Shown here piece by piece: positions 8,755-21,200 of a stretch of DNA of 38,753 nucleotides. The translations under genes were made by a program, and so were the position numbers. Each line of letters opens with the position of its first letter. Position 1 is the stretch's first letter. The stretch comes from Paramacrobiotus richtersi. Its lineage: Eukaryota; Tardigrada; Eutardigrada; Parachela; Macrobiotidae. The notes beneath the pieces are model-generated. The model made no database searches. It was not told the DNA's origin and was given only the letters and a program-made list of their open reading frames with translations. The stretch covers positions 1 through 38,753 of the forward strand of contig JAQGAU010000134.1 of the NCBI GenBank assembly GCA_034698045.1, given 5' to 3'.

Positions 8755-11700
8755 TCACCATACTTTGCACTTGTCTTCAAGCGGAGGGTTCATGGGCGAT
8801 TTGTCAGGACATTCGAAAGCTTCGGAGAACTCTTTCAAGTTACGAAGAGGTCCAGTTACTCTAAAAGATTCAAAGGATACACCGATGTTATCTTAACAAC
8901 GCTGCAGCTACTACAGTGACAGGAATGCATCAACATAAGGTATCTGTGACACAAATGTGCTGTTTACGGGTAGTTACCTGAATTTATCGGGGCTGTGAAC
9001 GCCCGACAAAATATCATTCGTATAAGCGTCCGGACGTGACAGTCCACACCAGATATGGGCGTACGATAAGAATAACAGCTTCTCATGGCTAACATGTACC
9101 AGTCCGGGCAATCGCGGTTCACTACCGCCCGGCGGTAGAGTACGCTCTTTCCATTTCTTATAGGCCCGATAGGCCTGTTTCAGTCCTCCATTATCCGCAA
9201 TATTCTCTCCCTGGGTGTTGACGCCGTTCAAGGTCATGTTGACTTCGGGCACGAGGAAGTGCTCGTACTGCTTGACGATACAGCTGGCCTTGTCCTTGAA
9301 GCGCTGCACGGTACTGGCCGGCCACCAGTCGCGCAGGTTTCCATCCTTGTCCTTTTGGCGACCTTGGTCGTCGAAGCCGTGGGTGATTTCGTGGCCAATC
9401 ACCATTCCGCTGCAACAGCAAAACGAAAACACTTTTCTTTCTTTGACTATAGTAGCTACTATCGAACGTGAATTATACACTTCACGCGCTTGTTTTCGAC
9501 TGACATTCCTAGTTCTTAGCAGTGTCTGCACAGGTTTATGCACGTAAATCGTTTTACGTCAAGTAGAAGTACAGAACTAACGACATGTTCTATACAACAT
9601 TTCTACGCGATTTGTGTACTGGTTTTACTCACTACACGCTTCGCGCTGTGAACGTTAAGCAACTTACATAGCGCCATAGTTGATCGATTTGGGTCGGTCC
9701 TTATCGAAGAACGGTGGCTGCAGGATACCAGCCGGGAATGTGATACTGTTGTAGTCAATAGAGTAGAATGCGTTGACTTCGGCCGGCGTTGCTGCCCACC
9801 TACGAGCGGCCAAGAGATGAATGACTAAGTGGCCTTTAAAGTGCCAATATCAAGGCGATGACATTAAGCTTTCTTACTTGGTTTTATCAAATGGCATTCG
9901 CAGCTCCCTCAGGGCTTTCTGCGCCCACGCCCGACTGTTGATGTGGACATTCTCAAAGTGATCGTATTCGGATGTCACCATATCCTTAAAGTGCTCCTCC
10001 AGGGCGGTTTGGTTGTTAATCATGTCGGGGTAGGCGATTTTCCGGTTTATGGCTTGTGCTGAAAAGCAAACGGTACGGTGATCACTCGGCTTCAGAAGGA
10101 CACTTTTCACACGAAGGTTTTCGCCCTTAACAGACTTACACTTCATAAATTAACAGTTGCCAGACTTTTTTTTGTATTACTGGTTTTATTGTTTGGTGAT
10201 GCTCGAGCTGTACCTTTTTCTTTAGCCACAACTCTGACTTCATTGTCCATCCAATCCACCTCATTTAAGAGCTCGAAGAAGGCATCGGAAATGTCGTCAA
10301 TCATCTCTTCTGCCATCTTACGGCTACCGGCTTTCAGGCTATCTTCCACGTATAGCTTACCAACAGCCATATCGAAATAACTGAAAGAGCACATTAATTT
10401 TGATGCTGGATGAGTGCAGCTGCCACTGGAAGCTAATGAACTTTAAGTAATTAAGCGGCCATATTTGGCAAATTTTACCGAATTCCTTGTGAGTGAAGTT
10501 GACAAAGGTCACATCTCTGTACACATCGTAAGGTTCTACTCCTTACCCAGTAGCCACGCCCACACACGACCGCCACCTGGCCTTCTCCATGGACGTTCCA
10601 TACAGCACATTCCGGTACTTGTTATAAATCTCTCGAAATCGCGTATCCATATCCCACACAACCGACTGCACCACCCGCCAGGCGATATAATTAGCCACAG
10701 TCCGCTTGGTCGTGTTTCGCATTACATGCAGAAACTTGTTGAAATAATCCACTTCGCTGACGATCACCATTTCGTCCAGTGTCACGGGGGGCTGGATGTC
10801 CTCGGGCATGGACAGCTGGAAGTAGCGCAACCAGTCTAAGCCCGGTTCGGTGCGGTTTTGCAGCTGGCGCAGGCTCATTTTGTTGTACTGGCGGGCGGCG
10901 TCCCGCCGAAGCTCCCGGGGGGTTTTTGTCTACAAATTGAGAAAACATGCTGTTCATCAAGACTCTGCGAAACATGCACCCAGCGAAGGAAATGCATACA
11001 AAACAAAAAACGAGAACTTTGCGTTCGCGACTGCGTCGATCTATACTTTCTTAACTTGCACTGCAGTAAGTACAACCACTTTGCATTTTGGCTTGTCGAC
11101 GGGAACATTTTACAACTTTTGACAACTTTCATTAACAGGTACAGCGAACGAAACGCTCAAGAATACCTTTGCAATCGCGATTTCAAAACGTAGCACATCC
11201 AGGAAATCTTGCTCCGCTACGCGTCGGTCTGCACCGAGAAGCACGGCAGTCTCCACCATAAAGATGTAATAAGCTTTGGTGTATCTGCATAAGACAAGGA
11301 TCCCAAACTTCCGGCTTCCAAATCACCGATTCTAAGTGATCCTACCTGTCATCTTCCCCGCGTAGCATGTATTCCGTGCTATAAAGAGAAAAGGGCATTA
11401 CAAACACTTTAGAAATTCGTTAGAAGTTGTGTAGGCGATATAGTTACCTTGGCATTCCAACGCCTGGCTGATCTATCTGATAAGCAGATCAGTGTCACTG
11501 TCGATAAATAACCACATATCTGGTAGATAGTACCATCAACCACTTACGTAGATGGTCTGCCTAATAAGAGAAAACGAGATAACTATCAGCAGGTTTCTGC
11601 AGCGTAACTACCCAGAAACATAGAAGTGCTTTTATGTGCTTACATTGTGGTGTTGCGGCTATCCGCCCAAACCTAGCAGAAAATAAGATTTTATTATTAT

Positions 11701-14639
11701 CGGTGATAGTGGTTTAATTACGTACCATCCTTCATCACCATTCGGTTATTGGTTAGCGACATGCCGTAATATGTACGTCATGATGGACGAGTCCTGATCG
11801 TGACCCACAGAGCGCACAAATTACAACGCAAATAAACACCGATGGCGTATACAATTACGTTAAGTAGTACTTCACTTACGCCCATATTGATCAAATAAAT
11901 TCCACCATCCCTCCGTAACTTTCCAACGGTGTCGACCCAGTTGAAGGTCCTCTCAAAATCCCGAGCTATCTGACCACCCACAGGATGATGAAGAGCGGGA
12001 AACTCCACATACTTCTTCAGTAGATCAATCACAGGCTGACCACCGCGGTCCTCAATAGCACCTGTAGACAAGAGTATGTAATAACTTCATATTCAGATAC
12101 TGGCCGGCAAACTTGAACTACTAAGTACTACGAACACATGCCCGAACATATGTTCACGGGCTAATAATAAGAAACTGGCTATCTGTGTTCAGTCAAAGTA
12201 ACCAAAGTTTCGAAGTGTTGAAAAACGTTAACTTCTGTTCATTTTATATAGAAGATAAGCAGCGCTTTGCGGTATAACTATTGCAAGTCAGTCATTTATT
12301 TGCCTATGCACAAAACACAATTTTACCCAATAACAATACAAATTATAACCATCGCGCACCCAGTTAATGTAAATCGAGACTTACTCTCGTTCATGCACGC
12401 CTTGTACATCTTTTTGGACTGTTGGACCGGTGCCCATTCCTCTGGGCGAACCGGTAGTTCCATTATTCCTAAACATTCCCGAGTTTTAAAATTAGCCACG
12501 CGACTGGTTGATGGGTCAATTAGTCATGGCGTTTTTTTACGAAGATGGGATCAAATTACTTTTTAACGATAGCTCCAGTTCCTCCTTGACTTGACTGAAC
12601 ACACTATACCGGCTTTTATCTTCCGGTATCACATTACGCTTCAGCCAGCCGCCGCAGGCATAAGCGTAGAAATCTGCCAAACCATGACAAGTGCCATCAA
12701 GTTATATCAACTTCAAAGTCATAATACCATCCGGGAATCGGTCAATTAACGATACAATTTGTCTGCCAGAATCCACAGCAATTAAATCAACATTTTAAGA
12801 AACCAAGCGTAAACATAAAGCGAGTTCCTAGAAAATGCATCAAATTCAAATGAGAACACTACCAAAAAAACAACGATTCTCAAGCTTCTGTGGCGAGGGT
12901 TTTGAACAATTTATTTCACGACATTTAAAATATTCATCCACAACACAGTATCAGGCAGTTCTACCGTGGATAAATTGTTGATAATATTATAGTTTATTGT
13001 TAGTTAAAGTATCTAGTTATCAGTTCCCTGTTTCGTTGGTTTACATTTACAAAAGTTAGATGTACAAAAAGTGCACTATTTAGAGTATCGTTACATCTCT
13101 CGGACCTTCACACGGATCGATGTCCTGATCCATAGCATCCAAAATGCCATTAGCTGCAAACGTATAATATTATCGTTTATTGTATTTTTTTCAAACTTAT
13201 CATTAATCCAGGTAAAGTTTGTCATGATATCTGTACCTGCTCTTGTACAGGCTTCGGAGATACACAGCCTATCCGATCCGCTACCTAAACGCACTATGGC
13301 CGCATCGTCTGACGAGGCCTTATGAAAAGGAATACTGCTAAGCATACCGCCATTCCCTCTGGAATCATATACTACAAAAAAATTACAACTGGTGACGTAG
13401 TTTAATGGAGGAGTCATTGTTGGGAATTACCTCTCGAAAATAAAATGATAAAGGCGATGAGAAACGCAAGTAACACCGTCACAGCGGCGCTCAAAAGGCA
13501 GCATAGTGACCGCTCCCGGTATGTCCACGCCTTCCACCATAACCACCATCTGTACAGATGGAAACTTATGTGTATATGTGTAAGATAAATTACCACAAAA
13601 ATTTATACTTCTAATTGCTCGTTAGATGTGAAATCTGTGCTTATCAGTGATATGGACGATCAGTTCAAAATAAGAGCCATTGTACTACGATCTCTCGGTA
13701 CAAGTACCTGCATTGTAACACCCAGAATGTTATTTGTTAAGAGTGTTCTATGTTATGCGCAGTTGTTGTGTTGTTGTCGGTAGATTTTCAGTAAGGGTTT
13801 CCTCCCTTGTACTGTATCTGTGGACTTTACACTATTAAACTAAACTAACAAGTCAATAAGAACAATTTTTTTGCCAATAATGTGTTGTAACTGAGATAGA
13901 CACAATACGTATAGACGAAGCATTTAAGAATGCACAACAAAAGCAGTATTATGAGTGGGATATAACAATGACTGAAACATCGAATTCAGCGAAAAGTTTG
14001 GAGTAATGATTGAATTGTAACAAAACCTGTATACATATCTTTCGATATAGTGAGAATATACGTTTTATACCCGATTTTATACGCGATGTTATAAATGCCT
14101 AATCCTTCGATGAAATTTTTCTAAAGATGTGATAATTTCATAGTTTGCCCAGATTTCGAGCAGTACTAGTATCAAGCAAGCTTTGATTGTTGGGATGTTT
14201 TCGTTAATGCAAAAACATAGCGTCTTTGTCCCTTATATGTGTCCATTAAGAAACCGTAGTTCAGTGGCTCTGATCAGGTTTAATTTACATCAAGTGCCGT
14301 TTTCATTACCATAGTATAACGACATAAGCCTTCGGTATACTTTTTTTGCGTGAAAAACATCACATACTCTGACAAAATATAGAACGGTAAAACAAGAAAC
14401 ACTGATCAGCGTCTACCGTACCTTTGCTGGGGATCTTTGGCGTGTGAATTAACCGGCAACGTCGCCGGATGATTCTGTGATGATTTACTATCCACTGCCA
14501 AGTTATTCACATTCAGATTGAGTGAGTTGGATGGGGAATGTCTGGAATGATAGGCCACTGCATTATTCACACTACCCGCCGTGACCTTTCGCGACCCCGT
14601 ATCCGCATTGAGATCCTGGTCAACTAGATTCATTTCCAT
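8755..14639 (-). CDS. Neprilysin-like M13 zinc metallopeptidase, 18 exons, 840 aa
   Basis: Exons, 5' to 3': 14639-14422, 13549-13431, 13371-13237, 13153-13106, 12673-12560, 12468-12385, 12061-11880, 11672-11644, 11560-11548, 11476-11448, 11378-11346, 11284-11167, 10929-10547, 10380-10214, 10058-9878, 9799-9668, 9409-8978, 8860-8755. All junctions are GT-AG and in phase (2,523 nt). This is a type II membrane ectopeptidase that cleaves small extracellular peptides. A cytoplasmic tail of about 87 residues precedes one membrane helix (about 88-110). The M13 N-terminal domain shows [14 protein letters not shown] and [10 protein letters not shown]. The catalytic part has NAFY (627-630), zinc motif HEITH (668-672), third ligand Glu730 with Asp734 in GENIAD, and a C-terminal CKVW. 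All key residues are present, so it should be active. Exon 9 is a 13-nt micro-exon. The exon 4 donor (GTCCGA) is weak but needed for frame. Confidence 0.93.
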
Positions 14640-15189
14640 TCAAAGATATCGCTATTAACCGTACATAATGTCGCAAATCTCCGTAATAACATAATCCCCA
14701 AAAGTGTCTCAAGATTCTGACAAGTGTAATGCAAAATTCTCGATAGCGGAAATCGGATCTAGCTGGTAAAAAACTGTTGCAGTTTAGCTACAGCTGTAAA
14801 AATATGGTGTATGGAAGCTCGGGGTGTGTGTTAAAAATAAACCCGCAATCGGGTGCTGTCAAGAGTAAAGCGGGCGTAATATTATGTGGACAAATTGTTT
14901 GCTGCAACCGGGATATTCGGCTCATTTGCAGTTGGGAACGATGTATTATTTTTTGCAAATTCTGAGGTTGTTGGGGCTGTGGTTGACGGGCCATCTGTCA
15001 GCAGTCTAAACGGACCCACATGTGACGAGGATTGAGCCGACATAATTTTTTCAAAATGGCTCGTTAAGCAGCCCATGGCGCAGCAGTTGTATGTGTTTTG
15101 ACAGCACGGTTTTCGCACATCAAACTACCGTTCAACAAACAGTATAAGGAGCAGTTAAGTGGCGTATATTAACTTGCGAATATTGTTAC
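14640..15189. other. 5' flank of the neprilysin gene, no gene recognised
   Basis: The promoter and 5' UTR of the minus-strand neprilysin gene should lie here, but no specific motif stands out. A minus-strand frame at 15118-14882 has a linker-like Thr/Ser/Pro composition. It could be an alternative 5' exon, but no donor supports it. Confidence 0.35.
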
Positions 15190-15535
15190 AGAATTGTATA
15201 TATTTTCTGTATAAATAAATGCATGTCCAGAATAAATAAGACTATTAAATATGAAAGAATAAAATATAAAAAAATACATGTTCAGAATAAATAAAATTAA
15301 TAATATACAAAAATAAAACATGCAAATAAAAAATAAAAACTAAATGCATGGAAATTATAAACAAAATTATTAAACACTGACAAATAAAAATAAAAAATAA
15401 GTACATGGGCAGAATAAAGCAATTTATTAAATACATAAAAATAAAATGAAGAATAAAGGCATGGACAGAATAAATCAGATTATGTGTTATTACAGTAAAT
15501 ACATGAAAATAAATTCTGAAAAAAATCTGTTTAAA
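15190..15535. repeat. AT-rich degenerate tandem repeat
   Basis: At least four irregular copies of a unit built on catgNNcagaataaa-(AT-rich) occur near 15220, 15278, 15402 and 15460. Spacing varies from about 60 to 125 bases. The tract is very AT-rich and has no coding potential. Confidence 0.6.
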
Positions 15536-16300
15536 ATTTATTAGTCTTTTATTCCGCTAGCAGAATTTTATGACAAGCGTCATCCGATTGCTTTAACGTA
15601 AAAATCTGGAAAAACACTCAAAAATAATTTTGCAAGCATGTGCGCTAACGAGTATAATAAGGTCATAAAAAATGATGAATGAGAATTGCGGTCAGTGCGT
15701 GGCGTGCGACGGAGCACATTAGCGGCGTGACATTTGACTTTACAAACAAATTATCCCAATTATACGTGTGACCGTCTCGCCCGCACCCCCATTATCACAT
15801 AACACCAGTCAAATCTTAACTGAAATACCATCAATCTAAGTCGAATGACTCAGCATCTCATTATTAAAAAATACGCATGCTGGTTATTGAGATTTGTAGT
15901 CTGTACGTACCGTAACATATATCCATTGATTAAACTAGTTACATCCATCTTCATGATCAGCTGCTGTGTTTACTGAACTGACTTCCAGAGAACACGCATT
16001 GAAAACAGTTTCATTTCAGTTTAATCGAATTAAACTCTCAAACAGTCCATGTCTTGTCGTGGTGGAGTAGGAAAAACTTTATCGTACAACGAATGTGTTT
16101 TTATATAGTCCAGTACTATGTACGGCGTACGAAAACAGGATCTTTATTGTTACGGTGACCTCGAGGCCTGTGCGCTAGACACATGTAGACACTGCGTCGA
16201 TTTGCCCTGATCATAATGTTCTACGCGGATACCTTGTAGAAAATGCAATCGATTTCGTCGGACAGAAAGATAAGATGTTGCTGTTGCGGGAAAAAACAGA
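15536..16300. other. No gene recognised
   Basis: No supported exon on either strand. It ends at the perfect palindrome starting at 16301. Confidence 0.35.
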
Positions 16301-16361
16301 CACTGACAAGTTAAGGGACATCGCGTACCTCCGGTACGCGATGTCCCTTAACTTGTCAGTG
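16301..16361. repeat. Perfect 29-bp palindrome with a 3-base spacer
   Basis: Positions 16301-16329 (starting cactgacaagttaaggg) are exactly repeated as reverse complement at 16333-16361, with spacer tcc. All 29 pairs match. Symmetry stops at once outside. The structure could extrude as a hairpin, or it could be an inversion or assembly artefact. Confidence 0.95.
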
Positions 16362-16369
16362 GAATATGG

Positions 16370-16685
16370 CCGTATCCCCCAGGGGGTAAAAAGATATCTT
16401 CGAATTTTGAAGTTTCAGACATGTTTCCTGGGTAAATCGGGGTCGATGATCACGAATCTGAAGTCGAAACTTGAAAGAAGCAAACGGTTCAGGAGTTATT
16501 TATATTTACCCCCTGGAGGCCTCCTCGTGACGAACCAAACATTTTTTTCGAATTTCAAAAAACCCTCCGATCATTCGACGTAAAAAAAGTCACTGATTCC
16601 GAATCTGGAGTCAAAAAAAATAAAGGAGGAACGGTTCGGGAGTTATAAAGATTCCCCGGGGGCTAAAATCGCCTCTGTAGAAGAC
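16370..16685. repeat. Two diverged direct repeats of about 85 bases
   Basis: A module with gaatctgNagtc, then acggttcNggagttat, then a cccc-rich/gggg-rich segment occurs at about 16448-16530 and again at about 16595-16675. A related ccccagggggtaaaa segment lies at 16377-16391. Copies have diverged by indels. No function is evident; probably mobile-element or satellite remnants. Confidence 0.55.
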
Positions 16686-17550
16686 TAACTTCAAAGCTGG
16701 CCGGTATGCCGGCTTATAAGACTACAGACAACAGGCGGTGCGTGCGTCACGCGCACATGAGCAAACACTAATAATAGCACTGAGAAGCAAGCAGAACACA
16801 CGTTTGGGAAGTATCGACCAGTTGCAGGAATCATTTACCATAGTTTTGATGTTAACACACCCTTCCATTTTTGGTTGCAACATTTTTGACGAAACACTAC
16901 ATTTCCCAAGTATCAACGGTGAATAATACACCTACCATAGCCAAAGCAATTGTTCGCGAATCAGACCATTCGGAAACGTGAATTTTTTCGAAAACAGAAT
17001 AAACGAACGGAACTGTTTGTTTGTATGAAAATTGAAGTACATGTATCCTGCGCTCTTTTTCTTCCAAACTCCAGTGCATTTGATGCAGGAATCGACATTC
17101 GGAGGCGGTAGCATGTACGCCCGTATGTTATACCGTGGGCGAATTTAAACTTTGTTTGAGGTTTTGACCAGGCGGAACTTGAGTTCCGCCGATAAGACTA
17201 GTCTTAAAAATAAAGTATTTCAGAGGACTAAAGTAACGTGTAGTCAAATCTGAAATCGGCTCCATGTCTCCGGGAAGCATCCCTTGTGAGAGAGAAGCCT
17301 TGGGTTTCCCGAGTGATCGACAGATCACTCAAAGCAGAGCTCTGCCTTTACTGAGCTTATCCAGTTTGCCGGACGCAAGATGCGCATGTAACCAACTGAC
17401 GATGGGTTTACTGCCAGACGGCCAGCGGGCGACGGGCGAAGACCCTCACTACCCGCTTCGCTAACACCGAAAAACGCACCGTGTTGTCTACACGTAAATG
17501 CTGAGAAAATTGAACTTTCCTAATTCCCCCGTAGAGAAATTCCTCCTAAA
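16686..17550. other. No gene recognised
   Basis: Short frames on both strands overlap and look random. No splice-supported exon was found. Confidence 0.35.
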
Positions 17551-17975
17551 GTGTAACCGACAATTATGCCCCCCCCCTCCGCCAAAATGTCCCCCCGGAT
17601 CCGGAATAAGTGCCCTACCCGGATATTATTTCCCGGCACAAACGCCCCCCCTCCAGAGCGCATTCTCCGTTCCCCGATCCGATTTCGTCCGATTTTTTGC
17701 TCCGGCAATAATGTCCCCCCCAGAACCAAAATGTGTGTTTCGTATGAAATTTTGACCTGGTCTGTTTCTGCTGCTCTGCCAGGCACGTAAAACGAAGCTG
17801 TAAATATTATCCGCAGGGTATAGTTTCCGTTCCGGAGGGACATTATTGCCGGTGGAAAATTATCCGGGCGAAAAACACGAGAAACTGCAATCAAATGCTG
17901 TTCCACGGGGGGGGGGGGCATTATTACCGGACCGGGGGGACAATTTGGCAGAGGGGGACATTATTGCCGGTTACA
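17551..17975. mobile_element. G/C-tract inverted-repeat element (MITE-like), about 425 bp
   Basis: The first 62 or so bases (from gtgtaaccgacaattatgcc) match the reverse complement of the last (to ttattgccggttacat), with several mismatches. The motif gggggacattattgccgg recurs in both orientations across the element, and a 12-G run lies at 17907-17918. No transposase. Minus-strand frames here are low-complexity artefacts. Its right end abuts the start of the segmental duplication (about 17980). Confidence 0.65.
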
Positions 17976-17979
17976 TCAC

Positions 17980-18296
17980 ATCGTACGTATCTGGCGGTTT
18001 CCAACCAACAACTTTTGCCATCAAATCATTATCGCTAAGTATAGTGCTCTATCAACAAAAGGGAAAGTTAATCTCGTCTAAATTATCTACTGCAAGTAGA
18101 GCGACTATTAAGCACCTGATAATCGTTCAAAGGATAATCTTGGAACTCGATTCAGCGCATTGCTGCCTGCAATTACGGTCATCGGTTAACTTACAAGTAC
18201 TTCTGCTACATGAGGTATGGTATTACATATGGTAGTCAGACATTCGACGTGCGGCCAATTTCTGAAGTTTTCTGTAAAAATTCTACGAGGTCGTAA
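17980..18296 (+). other. 5' flank of the kinase/Kelch copy 1 gene, homologous to 31900-32212
   Basis: This stretch aligns with the upstream region of copy 2, for example the shared blocks ctaatctcgtctaaattatc and acctgata-tcgttcaaag. Similarity starts just right of the inverted-repeat element, so the promoter region was duplicated with the gene. No conserved frame is seen. Confidence 0.6.
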
Positions 18297-21200
18297 ATGG
18301 AACACGGCAGCGATTCTGTAGCCATCGTTCAAAATGGAACATTTGGCAATAGTGCCTATGAATATAAATACCACAACAGTGATCATATCGGCACCGGGGC
18401 CAACGGGACAGTATTCCGAGCAACCGCTACAAACTTGGATAACATTCAGGAAACCAAACATGTGGCCGTCAAGGTGATTCGTTTCGATGAACAATCAGAA
18501 CTGCTGGCTGATGGCGCGAAATGGACCAAATTATGTCAAAGGTTACAACAACTGCCTGAATTTAGCCATGACCATCTCGTTAGATACCATCAAATCAATA
18601 TCGCTAAAGGATCTGTGGGAGGGGTGTCCATTGAGCTGATGATGGACTACCATGGTACGATAACAAACTTTCGAAAGTCATCGTTCAGAAAACATGTGCC
18701 TGTCTGCATGGTATATTTCGTATTTCAGATAGTGATTTACGTAAGCTGATACAAAACTGGCGGCACCAAAAAGTTTTGTTGAGTGGAGGTACCGCTGTCT
18801 CTTATATAATACAAATTGCGGAAGGGCTCGAGTTTCTCCATGACCGACGGATCATACACGGAGATCTGAAACCAGGCAACATTCTCACTACGCAGTTAAC
18901 GAACGGTGATCGAAACCTGGTTATTTGCGACTTGGATGATATAGTCCAGATGGAACGAGACGCTACCTGTTCCCACGATATTACCCAGCTCCGTGGAACA
19001 CCTCGTTATATGTCGCCGTAGATGCTTAAAAAATTTGTAGCTATGCAAAACATGCAAACATTCGAAACTCCCGGGCGGGAAACCGACATCTGGAGCTTGG
19101 GATGCATTATGCTTGAATTGGCTGACTGCGTTGTAGGTAACAATCAGAAATGGCTTTACAAGGGACAGGAAAAAACTGAAGTAGATGACAAAATTAACGA
19201 CCAAAAATTTGTTTCGCTGATCGTCGAAGGCTATGTTCCGTTCGTTATTCATACAATTCCGTCATATATAACCGCAAATTTGCAGCAATGTATGCGCACT
19301 ACAAGCGCAGACAGGGTTTCGGCACGGAGGCTGGTGCAGCAGATGAGATTAATAGAACCCGCCGTAGTTCCTCTCGTCAATGATCCTTTCATTCAAAACG
19401 ATACACATGACTTTGACGGCGATGGTGCTTTCGTTGAGGATGAAGCATTTGGCAGCGCCTGCCAATACCATTACAGTCCCAAGGATTTCGTTGCCAGAGG
19501 TGCTTTTGGGACTATATATCAAGCAACCGTAACAAACCATGATAGTATTATGGGATTTCTCGGAGCCAAACATGTGGCAGTCAAGGTGATTCATTTGGAT
19601 GGACAAACACAATTACTGACTGATCATGGAAAATGGCAAGAATTACGTCAAACGCTAAAAAACTTGACTGAGTTACGCCACGATCATCTCGTCAGGTACC
19701 ATAAAATCACAATCGCTAAAGGAAGACTGGGAGGAGTATCCGTCGAGCTGTTGATGGACTACCATACCGGTACGGGGAAAGATTTTGCAGCTACCGTTCG
19801 GAACAAATATTGTCCATTATCTCGAGCATCTTGCACGAAATAATGGACAATAATTGCACTCAGAGAGGTCCCTGCACTGTGCCGGGACCTGCCAGAGTGT
19901 AACTGGACATTACCTCAACAAACAAACAAGCATATACTTCATTTTCTCGCAAATTCTGTTTTGCAGGCGGAGACTTAAGTTTACTGATAAGAAATTTGCG
20001 GCAAAAAGGATCTTTGATGAGTGAAGCTGTCGCTGTGTCATATACCATACAAATTGCGGAAGGACTCCAGTTTCTGCATGATAAACGAATCATTCATGGA
20101 GAATTGAAACCGAGAACGATTCTAACCACACGCTCCCAGAATGGCGACCGAAAACTTGCCATCTGTCGCCTGGACAATATAGTCCAGATGGAGGAGGACG
20201 CTACTCGTTCAAAGGATATTACCCATATCCGTGGAAATTTTCGTTACATGTCGCCGGAGATGCTCAAGACATTTTCAGCTACGAAACTATCTGAAAATCC
20301 CGGGCGAAAAACCGATATCTGGAGTTTAGGATGCATTATGCTTGAGCTGGCTGACTGCGTTGTAGGTAACAATCAGAAATGGCTTCGCAAGGGAAATAAA
20401 AAAGTCGAAGTCGGTAGCAAAGTTACGGACGAAACATTTGTCCGCCTAATATTCGAAGGATACGTTCCGTTTGCAATTCACAGCATTCCGTCATACATAA
20501 GGGTCGGTTTGCAGGAATGTGTACTTATCACCAGTGCAGAAAGGATTTCTGCAAGCAATCTTATCCAACAGTTGAGGCCGAGAGAATTGATCATGATCTT
20601 TCACTTTGCACATTCATACATTTACTGCTGCTTATTTGATCCCTCAATGAAAACATTGACGGAATTTCCCCTACCACCGAATTTACGAAACAGAGCGTTG
20701 GCATCCCAGTTTGCATCTCTGGAAAATAGTCTGGTATGCCAAACCGTGAATTCTCGCCATCAGTACGAAACAATCGTATGGAATGTAAAAGAAAACGTCT
20801 GTCGGCCAGTTTTGTTTCCTGGATCATCACAGCGGATGGTGTGCCCCATAGCAGTTATGGACGAAATCTATTTTTGGGGATTCGACGGTACATTCAAGGT
20901 GCTGGACCTTTGTAACAAAACAATTGCGGCGCAAAAGTTACCGCCACGTCCAACGCAAGATCTTACATGGTAACAATATTGTTAAATTTTGCCGTGAATG
21001 TTAAATGAACTTTTTAAATTTATTGTGGCGTTTCGTTTAGGAAACCCGAAATATACGGCGGAGTACGATATGGCGAAAAACTCATCTACGTCGGACAGCA
21101 CATTACTGCACAAGATCACAAAGAAATAATCAAACTGCCGATGTGGATCAAGTGTTTCAATACTGCTACAGGCGAATGGGATTCTTTGCCGGATCTACCT

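Noticed and set aside
14882..15118. 78-aa minus-strand frame upstream of neprilysin as an extra 5' exon
   Set aside because: No donor joins it in phase to the next exon, and the exon starting at 14639 has its own ATG and a complete cytoplasmic tail.
15190..15535. CRISPR-like array of repeats
   Set aside because: Repeats are degenerate, AT-rich and unevenly spaced, in an animal genome.
17520..17921. 133-aa minus-strand frame
   Set aside because: It is made of translated G/C tracts and inverted repeats of the MITE-like element; not a gene.
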